Position numbers and translations under genes: made by a program | The notes under the pieces: model-generated | Database searches by the model: none | What the model was told of the DNA's origin: nothing | Seen by the model: the letters and a program-made list of their open reading frames with translations, nothing else | Assembly (NCBI GenBank): GCA_000965745.1 | Contig: CP009479.1 | Coordinates: forward strand, 1,622,457-1,686,456 | Direction of reading: 5' to 3' | Length of the DNA stretch: 64,000 bases | Origin: an uncultured archaeon | Lineage (GTDB): Archaea; Thermoplasmatota; Thermoplasmata; Thermoplasmatales; Thermoplasmataceae | In this document: in pieces, positions 33,041 to 42,672 of the stretch | How the letters are laid out: each line of letters opens with the position of its first letter | How positions within the stretch are numbered: position 1 is the stretch's first letter

Positions 33041-34114
33041 ATGGCCCTTCAGAAAGATTCAGAAGTTTTCTTAAACCAGCTTGTCCACAAAGGATTCAAC
33101 ACGTACTACGTTTCAAACCAGGGGGGCGGAAAAGGCGGGGGAACCTTTACGCGAAATCCCGCCCCCCTCTTCAGCCCCTACAGTTGGAAGTACACCGACG
33201 CGAGATCTTATCTTTACAAGCTTTCTGAATTCCTTTCCCACGAAGATTCTGAAAGAATAAACATCCAATATGAGCATCCCGACCTCAAGGACATCATTTC
33301 CGCTGCCACAAGCACCACGCAGAGAGCTGGCATCCAACTCGTGAAGAGTAAGGCCCATGGACCTGTCCACAGACATACGCCTAATTCATTCCGGGTGGTT
33401 CTGGAAGCTCCTGAGGAAGGTGCAATAAGCCGAATAGACGGGGTGAATCTGGAAATGCACCCGGGTGATGTAATCGGGAACACCAACTGGATCTGGCATG
33501 AGCACTTCAACCATGGGACTTCAGATCTAATATGGACATCTTTTCTGGATGCCATACTGGTTAAATGGATCGGAGGGGTTTTCTATGACCCACCGAAGAC
33601 ATTCAATGGGGACGTGAATTTTCCGGACATATCTCAGGAAGAATATGTAAGCGTGCTTGGCCGATCAACCCTTCCAGAGGAGCTTGGGACAAATCCCAAT
33701 ACTCCACTGCAGTTCTACAGATTCTCTGATGCCTGTAAATCGGTCAGTGCTCTCTCAAAATTGAAAAGGGGGAAGGAAAGGGTAGCGGTGGAATACAAGA
33801 ACCCAACCACCGGCGGATCGATTTCGGCAAACCAGTCGCTCAAGCTAAACCTGATTCCAGGTGGATGCTTAACCCCCATGACAAGGAAAACAGAGAACAT
33901 CATCTTCCTGAATTTTTCAGGTGAAACTACGCTGGAATTGGGTAACGGTGAAGGAGAATTTGTTCTTGGCAAGTACGATGTCGCAGTATTGCCTTCATGG
34001 ACCTCACACAGAGTGGTTAACAATTCATATTCTGATGAAGCTCTCTATTTTACAGCTTCTGACGCCCCGTTATTCAAAAATTGCGGCCTATATCGTGAAG
34101 AAATTGTCGGGTGA
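33041..34114 (+). CDS. Gentisate 1,2-dioxygenase-like bicupin
   Basis: A 357-residue bicupin similar along its whole length to the protein at 40696. The N-terminal cupin has the three-His iron site: His110 and His112 (HRHTPNSFRVVLE) and a His in NWIWHEHFN. The C-terminal cupin (about 255-345) lacks a clear metal set, as in gentisate dioxygenases. The family opens gentisate or salicylate-type rings with Fe(II) and O2. It differs from the 40696 paralogue at active-site-flanking positions (TPNWTWHDH is NTNWIWHEH here; FDGLD is FLDAI), so a different substrate is likely. The ISL3 element ends only 31 bases upstream of the start codon and has displaced the former upstream region. Confidence 0.82.
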   Translation: MALQKDSEVFLNQLVHKGFNTYYVSNQGGGKGGGTFTRNPAPLFSPYSWKYTDARSYLYKLSEFLSHEDSERINIQYEHPDLKDIISAATSTTQRAGIQLVKSKAHGPVHRHTPNSFRVVLEAPEEGAISRIDGVNLEMHPGDVIGNTNWIWHEHFNHGTSDLIWTSFLDAILVKWIGGVFYDPPKTFNGDVNFPDISQEEYVSVLGRSTLPEELGTNPNTPLQFYRFSDACKSVSALSKLKRGKERVAVEYKNPTTGGSISANQSLKLNLIPGGCLTPMTRKTENIIFLNFSGETTLELGNGEGEFVLGKYDVAVLPSWTSHRVVNNSYSDEALYFTASDAPLFKNCGLYREEIVG

Positions 34115-34271
34115 GAACCCGGCCCATGTGATAGAATCTCTCTCGCGGATGTGGTATTTCAGCATATGGAGATAGGGATATGTTGATAAGCTCGAAGAAT
34201 TAAAAATACAAAAGACATAAGTTTTAAATAATACCTTACTGATTGATTTTAAAACCCAAAGAGTTGATAAC

Positions 34272-35333
34272 ATGAATAAGACAACGACGATTGCAGTAGC
34301 GATTGTTGTTGCTGCTGTTGTCATAGCCGGCGGAATTGTTGGCTTTGGAACCATTACCAGTGGTAAGAGCAGCGGCAGTAACAACACGAACTACTTGTCT
34401 AAGACGAGTTTCAGCGTAGCCGATTTTGGAATTGATCACCCGGACGCTGGAGCTTACGGATGGATGGCGGGCACTAGTCACACAAATACGAGCAACACGC
34501 TGCAGAAGTACGATCCCAATATAAAGGTCGTAGACCTGAAGGGTGGAAGTGGCGCAGTAGCATCAGCAATTGCGGCTGGAACAGTACAGATGGGAATGCT
34601 CTCCGCTGATGGTGCACTTCACGCAATAAACTCCAGTGTGCCGATCAAGATAGTGGGAGTGTACAGAACGTCACCTATAGGTGATTTTGTGTATGTTTCG
34701 CCTAGCTCAACCTACAACAAGCTATCGGACCTATCGGGAAAGAACGTTACTTTCGCAAACAGCAAGCCAGGAAGCCTGGATGTTCTCCTGAATGGAATAA
34801 TTGCAGCAGACTACAAAGTGAACATAACACATGATTACGTAGGATCACATGAGGCACAGCAGGCAGCAGTGCTTAATGGGAAGGCAACCGCATCCACAGG
34901 AGCGTATTTCGATGTATACAAGCTTGTTAAGAGCGGATACCTAAAGTCCATCGGCAATATAACAGAGAACTGGCCGGCCTTCGTGGTTGTTGCCAACACA
35001 TCGTTCATACACAATCACCCCAACGCAGTGAAGGCAGCACTTATGGGAATGGAATACGGAAACTACCTGTTCGACCAGAACGCAGGCAACTTTGCATACA
35101 ACTTCCTGAAGTCATACTACAACTTCTCAGCAAGCGAAACTCAGTTCTTCATGAGCACAATGCACTATTCAACAAACGGAACAATATACCTCAAATCACT
35201 TAATGAAGAGCTTACGACCTTGCAGGCGGACAATATCATTTCACCGAACCTCAAACTATCACAGCTTTACACAGACCAGTTTTCACAGGTAGTGAATACA
35301 ACGTATCCGCCAGGAATAATAAGAGCAGCTTGA
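34272..35333 (+). CDS. ABC solute-binding protein, NMT1/SsuA type, membrane-anchored
   Basis: A 353-residue extracytoplasmic binding protein. An N-terminal hydrophobic segment (about 8-30) with no lipobox acts as signal anchor, followed by a Ser/Asn-rich linker. The two-lobed type II fold shows AIAAGTVQMGMLSADGAL, LSDLSGKNVTFANSKPGSLDVLLNGII and a C-terminal helical part. It resembles SsuA/TauA/NMT1 proteins. It is the only such protein near the ABC operon at 29273-31602 and probably feeds it; the two are now separated by the ISL3 element and a cupin gene. A TATA box lies at about 34223-34231. Confidence 0.88.
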   Translation: MNKTTTIAVAIVVAAVVIAGGIVGFGTITSGKSSGSNNTNYLSKTSFSVADFGIDHPDAGAYGWMAGTSHTNTSNTLQKYDPNIKVVDLKGGSGAVASAIAAGTVQMGMLSADGALHAINSSVPIKIVGVYRTSPIGDFVYVSPSSTYNKLSDLSGKNVTFANSKPGSLDVLLNGIIAADYKVNITHDYVGSHEAQQAAVLNGKATASTGAYFDVYKLVKSGYLKSIGNITENWPAFVVVANTSFIHNHPNAVKAALMGMEYGNYLFDQNAGNFAYNFLKSYYNFSASETQFFMSTMHYSTNGTIYLKSLNEELTTLQADNIISPNLKLSQLYTDQFSQVVNTTYPPGIIRAA

Positions 35334-35422
35334 GGATTTCATAATCCTCAATTTTTTTTAAAATGCATAGATTTGTTTACAATTTTAAAAATTGAAATAA
35401 AGAGATAAAAATTGAATTACTC

Positions 35423-37843
35423 TTATGCCCTGTTTATCAGGTTGCGTATCTTTTCAGGAGTGAGTGGCAGAGTAGACACCTTTGCGCCATATTCAGAAAG
35501 TGCGTCTTCAACTGCATTGCACATTGTGACCAGGGGTCCGAACGTTTCTCCTTCACCAATGCCCTTTATCCCTAGTGAAGAGCGAGGTGAAGGGGTAACC
35601 ACATGATCATCCACGATGTTTGGTATCTCCATGGTGGTGGGTTTCAGATAGTTCGCGAATGATGATGCTATAAGCTGCCCGTCTTCGTCGTAAACGAAAT
35701 CCTCCATCAAGGCCACGCCAATTCCGTGGGCGACCCCGCCGTGTAATTGCCCCTGCACTATCTGTGGGTTTATTACATTCCCGATGTCGTGAACAACGAA
35801 GTACTTCAGAATGCTGATGATCCCTGTTTCTCTGTCAACTTCTATCAATGCAACGTGTGCGGAGTTGGGGTACGTCATATATCCTGTTGGCGAGCCTGAT
35901 CCGGTCACAAGCTGGTGAGTGGCACCTGTTTCTATCTCTTTAGTCGCATCAAAGGCCTTGACAGCAGACTCGTTGTTCCCAATCCATGTTACCTCAAGGC
36001 CGGGGTCTATTTTGCCGGGTACAAGATAGGGATTCTGGTACGTTGCCTTTGCAATGTCCTGTATTGTTACCTTGTTTTCCGGGTTGGTCTTCGAGAATGC
36101 CACACTCTCGGATACCTCAATATCCTCGGGACCGGTTTTCAACATCGCAGCGGCATTCGTAACAACTTTTTGCCTCAGCAGCTTTGCTGCCATCACTGCT
36201 GCCTCCACGTCAGGCCCGGAGAATTTGTTTGCATGTGTCCCTGAGAATGGCGTCCAAGGGCTGTAGTACGAGTCAAACGGATGCACCCTAATGTCATCCG
36301 GCTTCATTCCAACAATATCAGAAACTATCTGCACAAATGCGGTAGAGTGTGAGGTTCCCATATCCGGAGAGCCAGATCTCACGGATGCTGTCCCCCTGGG
36401 GTCTATGTTTATGGTAATGCCCTCGATCTCCCTTGCCGTTGCAGATGCACCATGTATATATGTCGTGATGCCAATTCCAACCAGCCTTCCCTGCTCCTTA
36501 AGCCTGTCCCGTTCCTTTTTCATCTCTTCGTAACCAGAGACTTCCAGAGCTTTTTTGAGGACGGCCGGGTAATTCCCTGAATCATATATCCTCCCACTTG
36601 GTGTTACATATGGAAACTCATCGGGTTGGATGAAATTCCTGAACCGTATTTCTGCAGGATCCATCTTCAATTCCTGTGCGACAGTCTCGATCATTCTTTC
36701 CACAATGTATACAATTCCAGGTTTGCCGACACCCCTGTTGGGCATAGACGGGCATTCATTGGTAAGAACTGTATATGAATCCCACTCAATGTTATTTATT
36801 TTGTAGCATCCGCTTATGAGTGTGGCGTGCATTGAAGCATAAGTTCCAGCATAAGTGAGGGATGCACCGTCATTGTTTATGTCCCTGAACCTGAACGCAA
36901 GGATTTTTCCGTCCTTCTTTGCTGCAACTTCTATATCTGCCATAAGTCCGGCTGTCTGGCCTCCGGATGAAAGATGCTCCGTTCTGTCTTCGAGGTACTT
37001 TACATTCATACCGGGCAGCTTCATTGCCAGAATAGTTGCTATTGAGAGTTGCCTCCAAGGCCTGGTCTTCAGTCCAAAGCCACCTCCTATATCATTGATT
37101 ATCAGGTGCACGCTGTTAGATGGAATCCCGAAAATCTTCGAAATAGTCATCATCACGTGGCCCGGCATCTGGGCATTAGATTTCAGTGTAAGCTCTCCGG
37201 AAATGTCATCGTATGTGGCGATAACAGAGACTGATTCAAGCGGTGTTGAACTGTATCTCTGAAGGCCCACCCTCTTTTTTAACACGACATCCGCCTGCTT
37301 GAAGGCACCTTCCACGTCGCCCCACTTACCATGGTTATGGCCCACAACGTTCGTTCCAAATGAGTCATAGACTAGCGGAGAATCCTTTGACATAGCACTT
37401 TCAGGGTCCACTACAGGTTTTAGAGGCTCATATTCGACGTCTATCAATTCAAGAGCATCTTCCGCCAGTTCAGGAGAGATGGCTGCAACTGCCGCTACTG
37501 GCTCTCCCATGTACCTGACCTTCTTGGTTGCAAGACAGTATTCTTCGGACGGGAACTTTGATATGGCATAGGGAGGCAGTGGCTGGGAATATTTCAGAGC
37601 ATCATCGCCTGTTGCAACTTCTATTACCCCTTCCATCTTCCGGACCCGCGAAACATCCACCTTCAGTAATCTGGCATGTGCGTACGGGCTCCTCAGGATT
37701 GCCACGAATACGGTGTCCGCCACCCTCAAGTCTTCCACAAAGTTGGTGTTTCCCGTCAACAGTCTCTTGTCCTCTACCCTTCTAAGTGACGTGCCTATGT
37801 AATTTCTTCTTTCTTCCTGGGTTACCTGGATCTGTTCTACCAT
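35423..37843 (-). CDS. Molybdenum hydroxylase, large (Mo-cofactor) subunit
   Basis: An 806-residue subunit of the xanthine dehydrogenase/CO dehydrogenase family that hydroxylates a carbon with water as oxygen source. The N-terminal hammerhead domain (GTSLRRVEDKRLLTGNTNFVEDL) and cofactor-binding DIGGGFGLKTRP, SGTHANKFSGPD and GQLHGGVAHGIG are visible. The catalytic base Glu is in IKGIGEGETFGP. The substrate-channel loop reads MPNRGVGKPG rather than the VAYRCSFR of true CO dehydrogenases, so CO is unlikely. The context points to an aromatic or N-heteroaromatic acid, a purine or an aldehyde. Confidence 0.92.
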   Translation of the reverse strand: MVEQIQVTQEERRNYIGTSLRRVEDKRLLTGNTNFVEDLRVADTVFVAILRSPYAHARLLKVDVSRVRKMEGVIEVATGDDALKYSQPLPPYAISKFPSEEYCLATKKVRYMGEPVAAVAAISPELAEDALELIDVEYEPLKPVVDPESAMSKDSPLVYDSFGTNVVGHNHGKWGDVEGAFKQADVVLKKRVGLQRYSSTPLESVSVIATYDDISGELTLKSNAQMPGHVMMTISKIFGIPSNSVHLIINDIGGGFGLKTRPWRQLSIATILAMKLPGMNVKYLEDRTEHLSSGGQTAGLMADIEVAAKKDGKILAFRFRDINNDGASLTYAGTYASMHATLISGCYKINNIEWDSYTVLTNECPSMPNRGVGKPGIVYIVERMIETVAQELKMDPAEIRFRNFIQPDEFPYVTPSGRIYDSGNYPAVLKKALEVSGYEEMKKERDRLKEQGRLVGIGITTYIHGASATAREIEGITINIDPRGTASVRSGSPDMGTSHSTAFVQIVSDIVGMKPDDIRVHPFDSYYSPWTPFSGTHANKFSGPDVEAAVMAAKLLRQKVVTNAAAMLKTGPEDIEVSESVAFSKTNPENKVTIQDIAKATYQNPYLVPGKIDPGLEVTWIGNNESAVKAFDATKEIETGATHQLVTGSGSPTGYMTYPNSAHVALIEVDRETGIISILKYFVVHDIGNVINPQIVQGQLHGGVAHGIGVALMEDFVYDEDGQLIASSFANYLKPTTMEIPNIVDDHVVTPSPRSSLGIKGIGEGETFGPLVTMCNAVEDALSEYGAKVSTLPLTPEKIRNLINRA

Positions 37844-37845
37844 AA

Positions 37846-38400
37846 TTATGAACCTCCTGAATTTTTATTGTTCCTGTTTCCTGCTTCACTTCCGAAATTC
37901 GATGAGCTTGCCTCTTTAACTGCCTTGATTATGTTGAGGTACCCTGTGCACATGCAGAGATTTCCTGCCAGCCCTTTCCTTATCTCTTCTTCGGACGGGT
38001 GTGGGTTCTTTCCCAACAGATAAAGGGAAGACATCAGGAATCCAGGGGTGCAATAGCCGCATTGCAATGCATGGTTTCTGGCAAAGGATTCCTGCAGAGC
38101 GCTAAGATTGCCGTTGGAACTTATCCCTTCAACGGTGGTGACCTTTGTTCCATTCGCCCTCGCAGCGAGAACAGTGCAGGACTTGACGGATTTTCCGTCC
38201 ATGAGGACCGTGCATGCTCCGCAGTTTGTCGTGTCACACCCTACATGTATGCCCTTGACGCCCAGATGGTCCCTCAAAAAGAAAGCGAGGAGAGACCTCG
38301 GCTCAACGTCAGCCTCTACCGGTACACCATTAAGCTCAAATTCCAGGTCGATTTTCTGTACACTCACTTCTTTCCTCTTTTTCCTTTGGGAAGAGATCAT
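37846..38400 (-). CDS. Molybdenum hydroxylase, 2Fe-2S subunit
   Basis: A 184-residue electron-transfer subunit. The plant-ferredoxin-type cluster is bound by CDTTNCGAC and the later Cys in SCTVLAA; the second cluster by CGYCTPGF and CMCTGY. An extra N-terminal stretch (about 15 residues) and a Asn-rich tail (NRNNKNSGGS) are present. It overlaps the FAD subunit gene by four bases and lies two bases ahead of the large subunit gene. Confidence 0.94.
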   Translation of the reverse strand: MISSQRKKRKEVSVQKIDLEFELNGVPVEADVEPRSLLAFFLRDHLGVKGIHVGCDTTNCGACTVLMDGKSVKSCTVLAARANGTKVTTVEGISSNGNLSALQESFARNHALQCGYCTPGFLMSSLYLLGKNPHPSEEEIRKGLAGNLCMCTGYLNIIKAVKEASSSNFGSEAGNRNNKNSGGS

Positions 38401-39278
38401 TTCGTACCACCCCTTAACCTGTTCATTGCCTCAAGAAGAGCTCTCTTAACGTATTCGCTGCCCACCTCTTTCTTATATTCAGCACTCCCTCTGATTGCAT
38501 CATCGAGTGGGTCCATATCGTCTCTTGAAGATTCAGCGGCGTCTGCTATGCTTTCTGGCGTGAGTTCCTTTCCGATAAGTGCCTTCTCGGCACTCTCTGA
38601 CCTAATATTCGTCATTCCGAGTGAAGTCAACCCGATGCCCACATATTTGCATACATCCTGTTCATCAACTTTTAGCTGAACGGCTGCACCAAGAACAGCA
38701 AAATCCCCTGCCCGCCTTTCAAGTTTTGCATAAGTGCCGGAACTCCTTTCCCCGTAAACTGGAATAGTAACAGAAGATAGAATTTCGTCTTCTCCCAGGG
38801 CGGGCGTAAAACTGTCAACGAAGAAATCATCAGCCCTGATTTCCCTGCTTCCGTCCGAGCTCGACACTTGAACGGTACCTCTCATCGCTATCAACGCTGA
38901 TCCCCAGTCACCTGAAGGGTCTGCGTGGCAAAGTCCACCTCCTATGGTTCCCATGTTCCTGACCTGTTCGTCGCCTATATGGGAAGCAGTCTCTGACATC
39001 AGAAATGCTTTCTTCCGTATCAGGCCAGAAGCTTCAACTTCCCCGTGAGTAGCCAGTGCTCCAATTCTGATATGGCCCTTCTCTTCGGATATGTCGGCCA
39101 GCCCTTTTATGCCTGAAATGTCCACAATATGCTCAAACCTTGTCAGCCTTAGCTTGAGCACCGGTATGAGGCTCATACCGCCAGCCAGTACTTTCGACTC
39201 ACCTGAATGCTTGCGAAGCAATTCAGATGCTTCCCCAATATTCTTGGGCGTGTAATATTGAAATTGTGCCGGATACAT
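38397..39278 (-). CDS. Molybdenum hydroxylase, FAD subunit
   Basis: A 293-residue subunit carrying FAD and passing electrons to the acceptor. The two FAD motifs are VLAGGMSLIPVLKLRL and TIGGGLCHADPSGD. It is first in the M-S-L operon, the usual order for CoxMSL-type enzymes. Its ATG at 39276-39278 lies about 35 bases after an A/T-rich promoter-like stretch (about 39313-39324 on this strand). Confidence 0.93.
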   Translation of the reverse strand: MYPAQFQYYTPKNIGEASELLRKHSGESKVLAGGMSLIPVLKLRLTRFEHIVDISGIKGLADISEEKGHIRIGALATHGEVEASGLIRKKAFLMSETASHIGDEQVRNMGTIGGGLCHADPSGDWGSALIAMRGTVQVSSSDGSREIRADDFFVDSFTPALGEDEILSSVTIPVYGERSSGTYAKLERRAGDFAVLGAAVQLKVDEQDVCKYVGIGLTSLGMTNIRSESAEKALIGKELTPESIADAAESSRDDMDPLDDAIRGSAEYKKEVGSEYVKRALLEAMNRLRGGTK

Positions 39279-39575
39279 ATATTACATCACTCAAAGGGTA
39301 TGTAGCAAGTGATTAATATTATTATCGACCCATACCGCATTAGAAAGAGTTTTATAAACAAAACTGTGGAAATAACCCCGAAAATTGGCCATAAGTGTAG
39401 CACACCCCGGACTCTGTCGCCTAATTCTCGTTTTTTCCAAAACATGATGTGCTTTTGCCATTGAGCCGGCAAATACTGGCGTGCTAACTAATCCCGTATG
39501 GAGATAGCTATTAATTGATATAAAGAGTGCGCAATTTTAGAGAGAATAAATTTAATAACAAGTGCATATAGGTTT

Positions 39576-40580
39576 ATGGCAAACGTCCCAATAAGTCTAG
39601 CGATGGCAGACTATGATAGAACGAAAGCACTTATCGAAGGATTCCACAAGCCAGTCGGAATAGACCTTACATATGTCGTATCCCCACCATCGGAAACTTT
39701 CTGGAGAATGCTCAGATTTGCAGAGTTCGAGGCATCCGAAATGTCACTTTCAACCTTTCTGATTTCTAAATCCCAGGGCAGAAAATGGAAGGCAATACCC
39801 GTATTTCCTTTCAGGGGTTTTTTCCACACCAACATATTTGTATCAAGGAAGTCAAGTGTAAAAGAGCCCGAGGACCTGAAGGGAAAGAAGTTCGGTGTCC
39901 CTGAGTACCAGGTAACAGCAGCTGTCTGGCTGAGGGGAGCCCTCGAAGAAGATTTCGGGGTTGCACCTCAGGATATGACGTGGTACGTGGAACGCAAGAA
40001 AGGCCTCAGCCACGGCGGTGAAACTTCTTTCAAGCCTCCTGAAGGGGTTAAAATTGAGCAGGTTCCAGAGGGAGAAACGCTTGACTCAATGATAAGATCC
40101 GGGAAACTAGATGCCATAATGCCCAGCCCATATCCGGGCATGAAATCGCTGTTGAATAAGACCGATTATCTGGAGCTGAGTAAATCGGATGAAGTCAGGC
40201 TGCTTTTTGATGACCCAGTGGAGGAAGGTAGGAGATTCTTCAAAAAGCATGGATATAGCCACATAAACCACACTGTGATAGTGAGGGATGATGTGGTAGA
40301 GAAGTATCCATGGGTCCCACTTAACCTCTATAAGGCCTTTGAAGAGTCCAAAATAATCTCAAACCAGAAACTTGACAAGATGATCAAATCTAGTCTAGTC
40401 TTCGGATTTCCATACCTGATGAAAGAGAGGGAGATATTCGGAGGAGATGCGTTTCCTTATGGTATGGACAGGAACAGGAAAGCTCTGGAAGAATTGGTTC
40501 AGATGTCGGTTAATCAAGGACTTACCTCTAAGCCCCTAGATCTGGATTCCCTCTTCTATGAAGATACGTTGAATGCTTAA
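39576..40580 (+). CDS. 4,5-dihydroxyphthalate decarboxylase-like protein
   Basis: A 334-residue protein with the N-terminal pattern LAMADYDRTKALIEG...GIDLTYV..PPSETFWRMLRFAEFEASEMSLS, typical of 4,5-dihydroxyphthalate decarboxylases. That family has a periplasmic-binding-protein fold adapted to catalysis. There is no signal peptide, so it is cytoplasmic, favouring an enzyme over a transport protein. It probably removes a carboxyl group from an aromatic diacid before or after hydroxylation. A TATA box at about 39550 gives a leaderless start. It is followed by the gentisate dioxygenase gene on the same strand, which has its own TATA box. Confidence 0.8.
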   Translation: MANVPISLAMADYDRTKALIEGFHKPVGIDLTYVVSPPSETFWRMLRFAEFEASEMSLSTFLISKSQGRKWKAIPVFPFRGFFHTNIFVSRKSSVKEPEDLKGKKFGVPEYQVTAAVWLRGALEEDFGVAPQDMTWYVERKKGLSHGGETSFKPPEGVKIEQVPEGETLDSMIRSGKLDAIMPSPYPGMKSLLNKTDYLELSKSDEVRLLFDDPVEEGRRFFKKHGYSHINHTVIVRDDVVEKYPWVPLNLYKAFEESKIISNQKLDKMIKSSLVFGFPYLMKEREIFGGDAFPYGMDRNRKALEELVQMSVNQGLTSKPLDLDSLFYEDTLNA

Positions 40581-40695
40581 TTCCTGACCATTTTTAACCA
40601 ATTTTTTTTGTTATGCCCTATAATTGCTGATAAACTGAGTATATTACAATATAGTGGTGAGGTAAATTTATAATATTTCTTGATATCAATCCTTT

Positions 40696-41754
40696 ATGGA
40701 ACAAAAACTAACTGATCTACTGGAAGAACTGCCGAAGAATAACTACAACACATATTATCAGTCTTCAGCAGGCAGGGGAAAACACAAGACAATAATGTCA
40801 ACAATACCTTCACCCATAGCAGAACCCTTCAGTTGGGACTACGAAAGGACAAAAGAATTCCTCTACCGCCTTAGTGAAATCCTGACCCCGGAAGAAGCGG
40901 AAAGACTCAATATACAGTTTGAAAACCCATCGCTGAAAGACATAGTGCCTGCAGCCCTTGCACCTACCGTCAGGGGCGGAATACAGCTGCTGAAGCCAGG
41001 TCAGAAGGCACCAACTCATAAGCATTCCCCCAATGCCTTCAGGCTGATCCTGGAAGCTCCTGCCGATGATGCATACACTGTTGTTAACGGAGTGGAACTT
41101 CCAATGCACACCGGAGACCTCGTCCTGACCCCCAACTGGACGTGGCATGACCATCATAATGACAGCAGTGGCGACGTCATATGGTTTGACGGGCTTGACA
41201 TAATATTTGTTTACTGGATAGGCGGTGTGTTTTACTCTCTGCCCAAAGGTGAGAAATCACCCAATACAGTTGCGGAGGACGGCAATGATAATTTCAACGA
41301 GTATGGAAGCGGGCTGGTACCTGACACAGTGCACGGAGAGCTCGATTACGATCCGATGTTTTACTACCCGTATGAAAAGGCCAGGCAGGCCCTCGTGTCC
41401 CTTGCAAAGACAAGAACCGGGGAGAGCAGTGTGACCCTTGAATATACAAACCCGATAACCGGGGGGCCTGTATTTCCCTCGATGGGCCTCAAGCTTACCA
41501 TGGTGAGGGGAGGCAAGACGACTCCATTAATTCAAAGAACTGAAAACAAGGTCGTCATTTGCATGGAGGGCGAAGGAGAAATAACACTTTCATCAGGCAA
41601 AAAGATTGAGCTCAAATCTCACAACGTTGCAGTCATTCCTTCATGGGAACAGCACCGGATAAGTTCAGGAAGTTCGGACCTTGTTCTGTTTACATATTCG
41701 GATGAGCCGATTTTCAGGGCCATGAAACTGTTTAGAGAGAACCTCTCTAAATAA
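40696..41754 (+). CDS. Gentisate 1,2-dioxygenase
   Basis: A 352-residue bicupin that would cleave gentisate to maleylpyruvate with Fe(II) and O2. The N-terminal cupin has the complete iron site: His108 and His110 in HKHSPNAFRLILE, and His151 in TPNWTWHDHHND, followed by VIWFDGLD, all typical of gentisate dioxygenase. The C-terminal cupin (about 250-345) holds GEGEITLSSGK and SWEQHRI but no full metal set, as expected. A TATA box (AATTTATAATAT, about 40665-40675) predicts a leaderless mRNA. A salicylate or 1-hydroxy-2-naphthoate specificity cannot be excluded. Confidence 0.87.
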   Translation: MEQKLTDLLEELPKNNYNTYYQSSAGRGKHKTIMSTIPSPIAEPFSWDYERTKEFLYRLSEILTPEEAERLNIQFENPSLKDIVPAALAPTVRGGIQLLKPGQKAPTHKHSPNAFRLILEAPADDAYTVVNGVELPMHTGDLVLTPNWTWHDHHNDSSGDVIWFDGLDIIFVYWIGGVFYSLPKGEKSPNTVAEDGNDNFNEYGSGLVPDTVHGELDYDPMFYYPYEKARQALVSLAKTRTGESSVTLEYTNPITGGPVFPSMGLKLTMVRGGKTTPLIQRTENKVVICMEGEGEITLSSGKKIELKSHNVAVIPSWEQHRISSGSSDLVLFTYSDEPIFRAMKLFRENLSK

Positions 41755-41783
41755 ACATATTTTCTTGAGCCATACTCCGTAGT

Positions 41784-42590
41784 TCACAAGGAATTCTTCT
41801 TCAGGAACCCGGAGATGGTTTCAGAGTAAAGCTCAGGAATGTCATAGGAACAGAAATGGGCCGCGTTTTCAAAAATTTTCAGCTCCGATCCCTTTATCTC
41901 AGCATTCATTTTTTCCGACAGGGGCAGAGGTGTAAACGCATCCTCCCTTCCCACCATTATCAGCGTTGGCACATTGATTGTGGTCAGCAATTCGATATCG
42001 TCGGGTTTGTCGATCATTGCCTGAAGAGTTTCTTTTACCGCATCTTCCGTTATGTCAAGGCTAAGAAGCTTCATGCAGTCCATTACCCAGGGGCGGTCCT
42101 CACGTGTTTTTTCAGCCAGTCTTCTTGAAGTGTTCTCAACGAACTTTCCCAGCCCGTTTTCCTCTATGAACCTTATCTGGCTTCTTCTCCTTTCCTTTAT
42201 ATCTTCGGAGTCCGGATCAGCTTTAGTTCCACTCAATACCAAACCCGAGACTAATGAGCTATCCTGTTTCCATATTCTCAGGGCGACGTATCCGCCAAGA
42301 GAAGCGCCTATGATGCATACTTTATCGACACCAAGGTGTTTCAACAAGGATATTGCGTCCCGGGCAAATTGGTCAATGTTGTGATTTTCTCTCTTGAAGC
42401 CAGATTGGCCATGACCCCTCAAGTCCATGGCTATGACCCTGTAACCCTTGGAGCGGAAGTAGCTTAGCTGCTCAGACCACATTAGTTTAGACTGGTCGAA
42501 GCTATGCAAAAAAAGGAGGGCGTTTCCATTGCCTGAGTCGTAATAAGATATGTCTACATCTCCAGTACTGAATGACGGCATACTTTGCAA
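41784..42590 (-). CDS. Alpha/beta hydrolase
   Basis: A 268-residue cytoplasmic hydrolase. The oxyanion element LHSFDQS, strand-loop DLRGHGQSG, nucleophile elbow GASLGG, acid in MVGREDAFTP and catalytic His in AAHFCSYDIPE are all present. Such enzymes include enol-lactonases and meta-cleavage product hydrolases. Its place in the island suggests hydrolysis of a ring-cleavage product, but specificity cannot be read. Confidence 0.88.
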   Translation of the reverse strand: MQSMPSFSTGDVDISYYDSGNGNALLFLHSFDQSKLMWSEQLSYFRSKGYRVIAMDLRGHGQSGFKRENHNIDQFARDAISLLKHLGVDKVCIIGASLGGYVALRIWKQDSSLVSGLVLSGTKADPDSEDIKERRRSQIRFIEENGLGKFVENTSRRLAEKTREDRPWVMDCMKLLSLDITEDAVKETLQAMIDKPDDIELLTTINVPTLIMVGREDAFTPLPLSEKMNAEIKGSELKIFENAAHFCSYDIPELYSETISGFLKKNSL

Positions 42591-42672
42591 TATGATAGAT
42601 TTATTAGAAATTATTGATTGATAGCTACTAAAATTTTCCTCATGTGCTGCTTCGCTGGAATGTCACCTGTCG

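Noticed and set aside
35423-39278. Aerobic CO dehydrogenase (CoxMSL)
   Set aside because: Gene order matches, but the active-site loop of form I CO dehydrogenase (VAYRCSFR) is absent from the large subunit.
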